The notes beneath the pieces are model-generated. The model was not told the DNA's origin and made no database searches. It saw only the letters and a program-made list of their open reading frames with translations. From a virus, in IMG/VR virus record IMGVR_UViG_3300030419_002795, positions 1 to 40,719 of that record: 40,719 nucleotides of DNA. One strand, written 5' to 3'. Position numbers and translations under genes: made by a program. The number at the start of each line of letters is the position of its first letter. The stretch's first letter is position 1. Below, one piece after another: positions 8,266 through 15,567 of the stretch.

Positions 8266-8300
8266 TATTATATATATTCTGAGGGTATATATAATTTTTA

Positions 8301-9242
8301 CTATGAAGTTGTTATGTCGGCAATAGTTGCTGAACTTGCTTCATTTTTAGCAACAAGTGTCCATTCTGCGATTAGTAATCGTTTCATAGCATCACCTGTT
8401 TTTGCTAGTTCTTGTGTTTGGAAAGGTCTTAAAAAAGCAGTAGACCACATTTCTGTTTCTACTAATAAAGCACTTCTTCCTGAAGAACGAAGTATTCTAT
8501 CAGCTACTACTCTTACTTCTCCAAAGTCTGAAACATAAACATCAATAGTAGCCACTAAACTCCTATCTTCTGCCATGTCCATTCTTGTTGAGTTTCCAGT
8601 AAATCCAGAAACTTTTTGTTTATTAAAAGAGCCAACCAATAATAGGTCAGGATTTCCACCTTGGTCAAAACAGTTTTTCATTTCTGTTTTAAGTATAGTT
8701 TCAGTTAAAACTCTTTGAGTTCCATCTGTAACAGACCCTGATGAGTTTGAACCACCTGAACCATAAGTATTATTAGTAGTAGTCCAAGATTCAAAACCTC
8801 TTGAAGTACGAGCCGAAGCTCCATTCCCACTACCTGCACCTGCATTTACTTTACCAGTTTGAGCTAGTTCTATATCTCTTTTAAGTTCTTTTCCAGCTTT
8901 AGCTATTTGATAAGCTAATTCTGAATTAACACCTGCATGAATAACGCTTTCTTGTGTACCTGAAACCATAACAGGTTTGTATGAAATCTGTGTATAGTTG
9001 AGAACACGAGAAGTTGCTGACAATGCTGCACTAGGAGAATCATCTCCTTCTGCTTGGGCGTTAGCTGCTGCTGCTGCAAGAGAATCTGTTTGCCATTCAT
9101 GTTTTGTAAAGGTAGCTGTTCCAGTACCTATACTTGACATAAAAGGAGTGTCTGTTGGAGTAATATTATAAATAATATTCGCCAAATCTTCTCTATTACC
9201 AGTAGCATCATAAGTTTCAAATGTGTTTGTTAATTGTGCCAC
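8301..9242 (-). CDS. Major capsid protein (DUF5309 / SU10 type)
   Basis: 313 residues. The start M-A-Q-L-T-N-T-F-E-T-Y-D-A-T-G-N-R-E-D-L and the nearby I-T-P-T-D-T-P-F are diagnostic of the SU10-like HK97-fold capsid family. Later features are the P-V-M-V-S-G-T-Q-E-S-V-I segment, a helical E-L-A-Y-Q-I-A-K-A-G-K-E-L-K-R-D-I-E, a Gly/Ser/Asn loop around residues 150-170 and a C-terminal R-L-L-I-A-E-W-T-L. The start codon is GTG (9240-9242), with GAGGTG 8 bases before it. It lies directly downstream of the scaffold gene and upstream of a terminator. Confidence 0.93.
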   Translation of the reverse strand: MAQLTNTFETYDATGNREDLANIIYNITPTDTPFMSSIGTGTATFTKHEWQTDSLAAAAANAQAEGDDSPSAALSATSRVLNYTQISYKPVMVSGTQESVIHAGVNSELAYQIAKAGKELKRDIELAQTGKVNAGAGSGNGASARTSRGFESWTTTNNTYGSGGSNSSGSVTDGTQRVLTETILKTEMKNCFDQGGNPDLLLVGSFNKQKVSGFTGNSTRMDMAEDRSLVATIDVYVSDFGEVRVVADRILRSSGRSALLVETEMWSTAFLRPFQTQELAKTGDAMKRLLIAEWTLVAKNEASSATIADITTS

Positions 9243-9274
9243 TTGTATTACACCTCTATGTTAAAAGTTAGTAT

Positions 9275-10327
9275 TTAAGACAACAGGGATTCAATGAGGT
9301 TTTTAGCATCATTTATATGTCCTGTTCTTTTTAGTCTTGCTCGTTGTTGCTTTACTTTCTCACTACTAATTTCGCCTTTAGATTGAGCAACACCAGGTTT
9401 TTGCATTTTAGGAACAACTTTTATTTTCTTTTTAGAAATTTTAGCATTTAAAAGATTTTCGTATAACATTGCTTTATGCAAAACCTCTATACTTCTTGCA
9501 TCAATAAGCATATTAAGTTCTTGTTCGGTAAACCCTTTGCTTTCTGCATACTCTTTGACAGATTGTTTGACTTTTTGTCCTTTTTCAGGGTCTGCCCATT
9601 CAGGTATACGAACTATTAAGTCATCATAATTTGCTTGTTTTGCAGTTTCAAATGCTTTAAATTGTTCTTCCTGTTGCTTTTTAGCAACCTGGTCTTTTTC
9701 TTCTTTTAGAAGTCGTAAATTATCTTGAAATTCCCTATAAGCATCTCTTTTTGTCATATACTCCATAGGGTCATCTGACTTGAGTTTTTCCCAATCAACA
9801 TTTTTAAACTCATTAAGTTTTTTTGTAGATTGATTGTTTAATTGTTCAAGTTGAGAAATGTATCGCTGTCTTTCTTGTTGAGTGGCAGCTAACTCTTGGT
9901 CAGCTTTTTGCCTTTGTTCTGCCAATACTTGACTTTTTCTTGTGTAATCAGCTTGTCTGCTATAACCTGCCTGAAGTTCCTCAAGTGTAACCTCTACATC
10001 TTTACCATCAACTTTGACAGTATATGTACTAGGTTCTTGTATTTCTTCTTCTTGGCTATCTTCAACTAAATCATCAACAGTTAATTCATCTGAATTTCCT
10101 ATTGGTTCTTCAACTGATTCGGCATTTTCCATTGCCTGTTCAGAAGTATTTTCCTCTACTTCTGTTTGCACTTCTTGCTCTACAGGTTCTTCCGAAGCTG
10201 GAGCTTGTAATTGAGCCATAAGTGCTGCCTGTGCTGATGCTACATCAGTTACAGGAATACCTTTGTTTGTACTTTCTTGTACTGGAATATTATCTTGTGG
10301 AGTAGATTTGGTTATTTTTTTAGCCAT
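9275..10327 (-). CDS. Capsid scaffolding protein
   Basis: 350 residues. The N-terminal 100 residues are strongly acidic (E-E-P-V-E-Q-E-V-Q-T-E-V-E-E-N-T). Next comes V-K-V-D-G-K-D-V-E-V-T-L-E-E-L-Q-A-G-Y-S-R-Q-A-D-Y-T-R-K-S, a hallmark of phage scaffolds in this capsid class. Then a long coiled coil (about residues 130-220) and a basic C-terminus (K-K-I-K-V-V-P-K, K-Q-Q-R-A-R-L-K-R). It is immediately upstream of the capsid gene. The role is to template prohead assembly and then leave. Confidence 0.88.
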   Translation of the reverse strand: MAKKITKSTPQDNIPVQESTNKGIPVTDVASAQAALMAQLQAPASEEPVEQEVQTEVEENTSEQAMENAESVEEPIGNSDELTVDDLVEDSQEEEIQEPSTYTVKVDGKDVEVTLEELQAGYSRQADYTRKSQVLAEQRQKADQELAATQQERQRYISQLEQLNNQSTKKLNEFKNVDWEKLKSDDPMEYMTKRDAYREFQDNLRLLKEEKDQVAKKQQEEQFKAFETAKQANYDDLIVRIPEWADPEKGQKVKQSVKEYAESKGFTEQELNMLIDARSIEVLHKAMLYENLLNAKISKKKIKVVPKMQKPGVAQSKGEISSEKVKQQRARLKRTGHINDAKNLIESLLS

Positions 10328-10577
10328 TCTTCTTCTCCTTTCTTTCTTGCTCTAGTATTTTTCCATTTTCCATAGTGTTTACTAGAACTTGTTTGAATTT
10401 TAAAGCTGCAATTTGTTGATGATAGAGTGCTTCTCTTTCATTACTTTCTGTAGCTTTAGTTGAAATCCATTGTTGATAACCTTCATTCAATATCTGATTG
10501 AAAGCATTGATAACTAATGGATTTTCTAGGATAGTCTTTGCATCTTGACCATCTTTAATTTCCTGCTCTTTAGACAT
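10320..10577 (-). CDS. Small helical protein before the scaffold
   Basis: 85 residues, charged and helical (M-S-K-E-Q-E-I-K-D-G-Q-D-A-K-T-I-L-E-N-P, then K-A-T-E-S-N-E-R-E-A-L-Y-H-Q-Q-I). AGGAG lies 8 bases before ATG 10575-10577 and the end overlaps the scaffold start by 8 bases. It has the size and place of a portal- or scaffold-associated protein. No motif allows a firmer call. Confidence 0.7.
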   Translation of the reverse strand: MSKEQEIKDGQDAKTILENPLVINAFNQILNEGYQQWISTKATESNEREALYHQQIAALKFKQVLVNTMENGKILEQERKEKKNG

Positions 10578-10755
10578 TTTCTTCTCCTATCTGTTTGATT
10601 CTATCCACTACATAAGTGGGTATAGTTCTTCGCCCAGCGAGATATCCTTTTATTTCATTGGCAGATATGCCAGTTTTTAAGAATAACTCATTGATTGAAA
10701 TTCTGTATTTCAACATTAAGTTTTGTAATTCTGTATGCGTTATATCGGCTTTTAT
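10570..10755 (-). CDS. Small HTH protein, apparently without a standard start codon
   Basis: The reading frame holds ITHTELQNLMLKY, NELFLKTGISANEIKGYLAG and T-I-P-T-Y-V-V-D-R-I-K-Q-I, a Cro/XRE-like helix-turn-helix, ending at TAA 10570-10572. The only ATG (10714-10716) would remove the first helix and leave 48 residues. A full domain needs a start near 10755, where ATA overlaps the upstream TAA (ACATAA) and AAAGG lies 6 bases before. A rare ATA/ATT start or a sequence error could explain this. It may repress or time late genes; function inferred from the fold. Confidence 0.65.
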   Translation of the reverse strand: MKADITHTELQNLMLKYRISINELFLKTGISANEIKGYLAGRRTIPTYVVDRIKQIGEENV

Positions 10756-10946
10756 GTATTGCCTTTTAATGTGTTTTTCCTCTTAAATTGTCTTGCTGTT
10801 TCTTCATGTGCTATTGCCACAGCTTTAATAGCTGGGGTATTCTTTTCTAATTCTCTACATAAAACCTTGTCAAAAAACTTTGCACTTTCTACGCTTTCTT
10901 CTTTTTGTCTTTCTTTTTTGCTTGTTTTAATTTTTTTAACCCCTTT
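10752..10946 (-). CDS. Open frame reachable by -1 frameshift from the 31-residue gene
   Basis: 64 codons without stop or any ATG, GTG or TTG start. Composition is normal: helical, with C-R-E-L-E-K-N-T-P-A-I-K-A-V-A-I-A-H-E-E, ending L-K-G-N-T. It is in the -1 frame relative to the gene at 10889-10984, and the overlap contains the slippery heptamer A-AAA-AAG (10913-10919) in the correct zero-frame phase. A shift there would give a fusion of about 78 residues. An indel in the A-run would give the same picture. Function unknown. Confidence 0.45.
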   Translation of the reverse strand, partial: KGVKKIKTSKKERQKEESVESAKFFDKVLCRELEKNTPAIKAVAIAHEETARQFKRKNTLKGNT

Positions 10947-10984
10947 TTAGTATATGAATATTGTTCACCTTTATAAGTTGGCAT
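10889..10984 (-). CDS. Very small basic protein (frameshift donor)
   Basis: 31 residues: M-P-T-Y-K-G-E-Q-Y-S-Y-T-K-K-G-L-K-K-L-K then a Lys-rich tail to TAG 10889-10891. The M-P-x-Y-x-G-x-x-Y-x-Y-T-K-K-G opening is a pattern I associate with tiny proteins near phage portals. It starts in a TAATG overlap with the 68-residue gene. The Lys-rich end coincides with the slippery sequence at 10913-10919, so the short protein may be the non-shifted product. Confidence 0.6.
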   Translation of the reverse strand: MPTYKGEQYSYTKKGLKKLKQAKKKDKKKKA

Positions 10985-11190
10985 TATAATAACCTCAATA
11001 ATTCGTTGAATGAATCAGTTGCTAAAACAAAAACTACAATAGCTCCATAAGCTATGTACTTAAATCTAAATACTTCTACCTTTACATCTTTTAAGTCAGA
11101 TTCAATGTGTGTTAAATGATTATTTTTAATATCACTAATATCTCTTTTAATCATTTCTATTTCAGTATTTAATTCATTTAGGTCTTTCAT
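10984..11190 (-). CDS. Small coiled-coil membrane protein
   Basis: 68 residues. Residues 1-45 form a charged coiled coil (L-N-T-E-I-E-M-I-K-R-D-I-S-D-I-K) and residues about 46-60 a transmembrane helix (Y-I-A-Y-G-A-I-V-V-F-V-L-A). This is the layout of XhlA-like haemolysin or holin partners, so a lysis role is possible, though its place among head genes also allows a virion role. It overlaps the 45-residue gene by 17 bases. Confidence 0.65.
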   Translation of the reverse strand: MKDLNELNTEIEMIKRDISDIKNNHLTHIESDLKDVKVEVFRFKYIAYGAIVVFVLATDSFNELLRLL

Positions 11191-11311
11191 TTTTTTTCTC
11201 TAAAATTTTTTTTGCTATAGCTACTGATTGTCTTTGTGAGTAACCTTCTCTTTTTAATATTTTAATTTTATTAGAAAAAATCCTATTATATTCTGCTTTA
11301 CTTTTAATCAT
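11174..11311 (-). CDS. Small helical protein after the portal
   Basis: 45 residues: M-I-K-S-K-A-E-Y-N-R-I-F then K-R-E-G-Y-S-Q-R-Q-S-V-A-I-A-K-K-I. The E-G-Y-S-x-x-Q-S/A-V-A-I-A pattern is a helix-turn-helix-like module common in phage mini-proteins. The start lies inside the portal's last codons (8-base overlap) and the end overlaps the next gene. Tight coupling and sensible composition support it as real. Confidence 0.6.
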   Translation of the reverse strand: MIKSKAEYNRIFSNKIKILKREGYSQRQSVAIAKKILEKKNERPK

Positions 11312-13334
11312 TTCCAATCTTTACAGGTCGTTCTTGTGTTACCTCTAAAGCTAATTCTGCTTTAGTTAACTCAAGTTGTTGTTTTTTAATCTCTAGTTCT
11401 TGTTGCTTTATTGCAAGTTCCACAGTCGCCATATCCTTTTTTAATTTAAGTTCAGCAACAGATATTTGTGCATCTGTTTGTATTTTCTGTAACTCTACTT
11501 GTGATTTTTGTTGTTGTATTTTTTCATCAATAGATGGTTCTTTAGGTGGTTGTGGTGGCATTGTTTCAGGGTTAGAAACAAAAACATCAGGATTTTTATA
11601 TCCAGTTTGTGTTATAAATTCACTTACAGCATTGTAAATATTTTGCTGAGTAACGATTGTTCCCATTCCACCATTTTCAATTAATTTTTGTATTATACTC
11701 ATTACACTAGCCATGCTTGTTAGTTTCGTTTGTTGGCTACCACTACCTATACCAACATTTATAATACAATTTAATTTTTCTTTCCAGCGAGATACATCAA
11801 TAGGAACAAATTTATTATTCAGATAAACAATTTTTTGCCTATCTTCATATCTTTGTACTAATTGATAAATACATCTAAATATATCTTTAACACCTGTTTC
11901 TGCAAAAATACGAGCAATTAATTCTACTCTTTGCATAGCAGATTCTGTTGCAGCACTTATAGCACCTGATGTTACATGAGATGTTAGGACATCAGGATTT
12001 AATCCTTGTGTCATTTTAGATACACCACTTCTTTCTTCCTTTACGCCATCTAAATATTGAACCATTTGAAATGCGTAAGGTTGTATCTGTGGAGTAGGCA
12101 ATGCTTGTACTGCATTAGGACTTCTCATTCTAACAATACCACCAGGTCTTGATGTTAATAAATCATCTAACTCAACCTGTCCTGCTAAAACTGCATATCT
12201 AGCATTATTAGTTAAATACATATTATCAAGAAGATTCCTCATAATAGTAGATTTAATTAGCTGTATATCTTTAACAGTATCAGCAATACTCATTCCATAA
12301 AATTTATGTGGAATAGGTAAAGGACAAATAGTAGAAAATGGAACATAATCTATTTCTATATTTTCTAATATTACATTTCCACCTTTTGTAATTTTACGAA
12401 GTTCTGCTATACCATCATTATCATAGTCAATTCTTGTATAACACTCCTCAATCCAAACTTGTTTAGATGCACCAGTTCCTTCGTCAGGTGGTATCGAGTC
12501 ATCATCATAACTAAATCTTGCTAATCTTTCTTGATTCCATTCTGCTTGTGTTTGTGAATAAGTAGGTAAATCATTTACTACTTTAGGGTCATAGCCTTCT
12601 AAAATTAAATCACTTACTGTTTTTTTTACTCTATGACAAATAAAAGGTGCAGTTTCTACATCAACTGCCCTTCTTGATATTAAAAATTCTTCAGGTGGAA
12701 CTGATACAACTTTGACTTGCCCATATTTTTTAGTACATTTTGCTTTTACATCATGTTTAGATAATGCTGGAGATACTTCCATTCCTTCTTCATTTAAAAC
12801 TGCTTCCTTTATTACTTCTTCAGTATGTTCTAATACTTCTAATTCATCATTTGCTAATATAGCTTGAAATTCAATTTCAGTTAAATTTGTGTAGGTTTCT
12901 GTCTTTATTTCTTCTTTTTCTTCCCAATAATGCTTTACGATACCTGTTTTACTGATTAAAGCATCTTTAAAGGCATCATATAGGACTTTAAACCCATTAT
13001 TTTGCTTATTAAAAACATAATTTACATAATCTGTTGCCTGTTTTGCCATATCTATATCTTCAGGTCCTTGTGGCTCAAATTCAGCAACATTGTTATGTGT
13101 TGTAAAAATACGCATAAGGCTTGGCATAATATACTCAATAGTATCTCTTACATCTGTGGTTACTATTTCAGACCTGCCATCAATCTCATTTCCAAATTTT
13201 TCACCAAGATAATACTTCATAGAGTCCTCTCTTTGACTAGAGAGTTCACTATTCATGTGTCCTGTAGCTTGTTCTATTTCAGATGATAAGTGTGAAGCGA
13301 GTTCACTATTGGTCATTTTTTTCTTTTTTGCCAC
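11304..13334 (-). CDS. Portal protein (P22 / SU10 type)
   Basis: 676 residues. Features seen are the N-terminal D-G-R-S-E-I-V-T-T-D-V-R-D-T-I-E-Y-I-M-P-S segment, H-Y-W-E, P-P-E-E-F-L-I-S-R-R, D-Y-D-N-D-G-I-A-E-L-R, the M-S-I-A-D-T-V-K-D-I-Q region, then S-G-V-S-K-M-T-Q-G-L-N-P, all typical of large podovirus portals. The final 100 residues are a long Lys/Glu/Gln coiled coil (P-P-K-E-P-S-I-D-E-K-I, then Q-Q-E-L-E-I-K-K-Q-Q-L-E), probably the barrel/crown. It forms the dodecameric DNA gate and docks terminase and adaptor. It follows TerL by one small gene. Confidence 0.9.
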   Translation of the reverse strand: MAKKKKMTNSELASHLSSEIEQATGHMNSELSSQREDSMKYYLGEKFGNEIDGRSEIVTTDVRDTIEYIMPSLMRIFTTHNNVAEFEPQGPEDIDMAKQATDYVNYVFNKQNNGFKVLYDAFKDALISKTGIVKHYWEEKEEIKTETYTNLTEIEFQAILANDELEVLEHTEEVIKEAVLNEEGMEVSPALSKHDVKAKCTKKYGQVKVVSVPPEEFLISRRAVDVETAPFICHRVKKTVSDLILEGYDPKVVNDLPTYSQTQAEWNQERLARFSYDDDSIPPDEGTGASKQVWIEECYTRIDYDNDGIAELRKITKGGNVILENIEIDYVPFSTICPLPIPHKFYGMSIADTVKDIQLIKSTIMRNLLDNMYLTNNARYAVLAGQVELDDLLTSRPGGIVRMRSPNAVQALPTPQIQPYAFQMVQYLDGVKEERSGVSKMTQGLNPDVLTSHVTSGAISAATESAMQRVELIARIFAETGVKDIFRCIYQLVQRYEDRQKIVYLNNKFVPIDVSRWKEKLNCIINVGIGSGSQQTKLTSMASVMSIIQKLIENGGMGTIVTQQNIYNAVSEFITQTGYKNPDVFVSNPETMPPQPPKEPSIDEKIQQQKSQVELQKIQTDAQISVAELKLKKDMATVELAIKQQELEIKKQQLELTKAELALEVTQERPVKIGND

Positions 13335-13350
13335 TATTTATAAATCCCAA

Positions 13351-13539
13351 TTAGAAGAAGTCTGAAAATGAAACCTTATCTTTCATTTTTTCGATTTCGT
13401 TAGCATACTTTTCTGTATAAGGTGTTCTCTCATGAGCTGCGTCCATACTTGCCTTTAAAGCTTTTAAATTTTTATTTATAGTATGCTGTGTACCAGCTTT
13501 GCTTCCATTTTCTTTTAATTTTTCTCTAAATATATTCAT
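13351..13539 (-). CDS. Small protein between TerL and portal
   Basis: 62 residues, basic and helical (M-N-I-F-R-E-K-L-K-E-N-G-S-K-A-G-T, then K-A-L-K-A-S-M-D-A-A-H-E-R). The start ATG 13537-13539 has AGGAG in the 11-base gap after TerL. It ends K-V-S-F-S-D-F-F, 16 bases before the portal start. No family recognised; likely a packaging or portal accessory by position. Confidence 0.6.
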   Translation of the reverse strand: MNIFREKLKENGSKAGTQHTINKNLKALKASMDAAHERTPYTEKYANEIEKMKDKVSFSDFF

Positions 13540-13550
13540 TTTTTTATCTC

Positions 13551-14972
13551 CTAAACTATTGCGACATCAGGACCTAGTCTACCTTTAGCGTTCCATTTTG
13601 ATGTTTCTGTTGTACTGTGTCTTAGACTCATAACTGCATATCGTGTTGCAGACATGATATCATCTTTTATTTTAACTACTTTACCATCTTTTCTATGATA
13701 GAGTCTAAATTCTTGAAACCAATCATACATGGTGTTAAAAACCTTAAACTTTCCCTGCTCCATACGAGTAAGCATTTCCATCAATCCTGCTTCTACAGAA
13801 TTACCACCTTTTGTTTCTCCTAACGCAGGTGGATTCTCAAAATGAAAAGGTAACATATTGACACGAGCAGTCCTATACTGTTCTGCCAAAGTTATTCCAC
13901 TTCCTTTATCATGTTGGTAGCCATCATGTGGAAATGCTATAGGAATATAATGACTTCCCTCTCGTTCATTAATGTGTGTTGCGTGATAATCAGGTGTTTG
14001 TTTAGACATTTTATAACAATCGTAAATATACACAATATCATCATCTCTATCCCATGCCACCCATACTACTGCTGTAGGGTGGTCATATCCAAAATCAAGA
14101 CCTGCAATCCTAGAGAAATGTGGGGGAATTGTGAAAGGTTCACAGGTCAAACTATCTTCGGCTATAGGAAATACCAATCCTGAACCAATCATGGGTATAC
14201 CTTTAGACCTTAATTCTCTTTCATGTGGTGGTAAAGCAGCAAGGATTTGCTCTTTCATATCCTCGGTTAAGTGTTCTGCATCTTCCCAACCTGCTGTTAT
14301 CAATGCCTGTTTAGGTCGTAAATCAGTTGTAAAGTTCTGCACCACCTCAGTCATACCTGATTCAGGGGTAAAGGTCAAATAGACCATTCCTCGCCTGTCT
14401 AGTGTACGAGTTATACATTGTGAGTAGATTTCTTGTGATGGTTCTTCATCTAACCATACCAAATCTATACTCTCCCCCATAAATTTTTCAGCACCCATCT
14501 CGTATGCTTTGAAGGCACACCTAGACCAACCACCTGTTTTATGCTTCACCAATACTGATGAATGTGCGTTGGGTACTCCAGGTTTCCTAGTAGCTTCACC
14601 AATCAAGTGTTTAGGTATACTGCCTTTTCCTTTATCTCGTGGATTATCAGGTTGCCCAAATAATTCTCTTTGACAGATATCCCTCGTGGTTTCATTACTC
14701 GCACCACATACCCATGCCCTTATGGGTTTCGTAAATCTGTGTCCTTTCCACCATTTAGGGTATTCGCCAGTAAGATGAATCGACATTTCCATAGCTCCAA
14801 CATAAGATTTCCCTACCCTGTTTGCTGCCATCAATAGTCTTTGATTAGCGTCTGCACCTGATTCGTGAAAAATTTGCTGAAATTTATAAGGTTTATAGTA
14901 ATTGAGCCGATTTTCTTGTTGCCTTTTATCTAAAGTAGTAAGGATTTCCTTAATTCTTTCATTATTATTCAT
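13551..14972 (-). CDS. terL: Terminase large subunit
   Basis: 473 residues from ATG 14970-14972. The packaging ATPase shows Walker A A-A-N-R-V-G-K-S-Y, Walker B I-D-L-V-W-L-D-E-E-P and coupling motif T-F-T-P-E-S. The headful-type nuclease has G-L-D-F-G-Y-D-H-P and a late K-D-D-I-M-S-A-T-R-Y-A acid. The N-terminal Y-K-P-Y-K-F-Q-Q-I-F-H-E-S-G-A matches the family. The start is uncertain: no good ribosome site precedes this ATG, and an in-frame TTG at 15024-15026 would add 18 residues. It heads the late gene block, preceded by 540 bases without a supported gene. Confidence 0.92.
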   Translation of the reverse strand: MNNNERIKEILTTLDKRQQENRLNYYKPYKFQQIFHESGADANQRLLMAANRVGKSYVGAMEMSIHLTGEYPKWWKGHRFTKPIRAWVCGASNETTRDICQRELFGQPDNPRDKGKGSIPKHLIGEATRKPGVPNAHSSVLVKHKTGGWSRCAFKAYEMGAEKFMGESIDLVWLDEEPSQEIYSQCITRTLDRRGMVYLTFTPESGMTEVVQNFTTDLRPKQALITAGWEDAEHLTEDMKEQILAALPPHERELRSKGIPMIGSGLVFPIAEDSLTCEPFTIPPHFSRIAGLDFGYDHPTAVVWVAWDRDDDIVYIYDCYKMSKQTPDYHATHINEREGSHYIPIAFPHDGYQHDKGSGITLAEQYRTARVNMLPFHFENPPALGETKGGNSVEAGLMEMLTRMEQGKFKVFNTMYDWFQEFRLYHRKDGKVVKIKDDIMSATRYAVMSLRHSTTETSKWNAKGRLGPDVAIV

Positions 14973-15485
14973 ACTGTAGGCATAGTAATCCACTTCTAAG
15001 TATATGTTTTTTAAAAAAATAATCAACCCTTAACTGCCAATTTAAGCTCCTTATTTACCCTTTTTTAGCCTTTTTCTTAATTTTAGCAAGATAACATAAG
15101 GATTTACTAATAGACTTTATTTTTCCCACCATAGCGTGGATTAGAGGTCGCTGAATTTGAATTTGGAATATGGGGGTTGAACGCTTCGCTGGTGAAATGA
15201 AAATGGAATTAATTTTTTTTCATTGGTAAAAGTTTTTTATAATTAATTTTATTTTATTTTAATAATTAATTTTTTATTATGCAAAATTAATTTAAAAAGA
15301 AAGTATGTAGACATGATAGTTTATTTTTAAATGAATCATGTAACAAGTCATTTAAATTAATGTTAACAATTTACAATTAAATCAATGCTTCTAGTTATAT
15401 TCTTTCTAATAAGAACAAGGCATTTATAATCTTTGGCGATTTTATTTTTTATTATAGGACTATAATTAAATTGTAATTGTATAAA

Positions 15486-15506
15486 GTCAAAATTAAAAAT
15501 GTTAAC
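15486..15506 (-). promoter_or_regulatory. GTTAAC-N8-TTTTGAC box (1, reverse)
   Basis: On the minus strand the box reads GTTAAC ATTTTTAAT TTTGAC TTTAT, pointing toward TerL. The same GTTAAC starts a weaker plus-strand copy (15501-15520, AAATTTAGAC), so the site is nearly a two-sided dyad. It lies just beyond the protease terminator and is the copy nearest the late genes. Confidence 0.7.
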
Positions 15507-15519
15507 AATAAAATTTAGA

Positions 15520-15554
15520 CAAAAAAAAGGAGCTACTAACTTAATAGTAGCTCC
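15520..15554 (-). terminator. Terminator of the SprT-like gene
   Basis: A perfect 10-bp stem GGAGCTACTA / TAGTAGCTCC with a 6-nt loop (15529-15554) is followed on the minus strand by eight T (15521-15528). It lies 13 bases after the stop of the metalloprotease gene. A classical intrinsic terminator. Confidence 0.9.
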
Positions 15555-15567
15555 TAGTTTTATTTAT

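Larger units (their letters stand above)
15027..15567. other. Non-coding interval, likely late-operon leader and promoter
   Basis: No supported gene. It holds, from the right, the terminator of the protease gene, a GTTAAC/GAC box in reverse orientation (15486-15506) with a second imperfect copy sharing its GTTAAC, very AT-rich DNA, another GTTAAC at 15362, and at about 15130-15210 a G+C-richer patch with inverted repeats CCAC/GTGG and GAACGC/GCGAAG-like pieces. The TerL promoter should be here. The patch could also be a packaging signal, but I cannot show that. Confidence 0.6.

Noticed and set aside
15120-15215. Possible tRNA or att site in the G+C patch
   Set aside because: No cloverleaf, no TTCGA loop and no integrase gene in the window.
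15362-15382. GTTAAC at 15362 as a further box
   Set aside because: The TTTTGAC half is missing at the required spacing.
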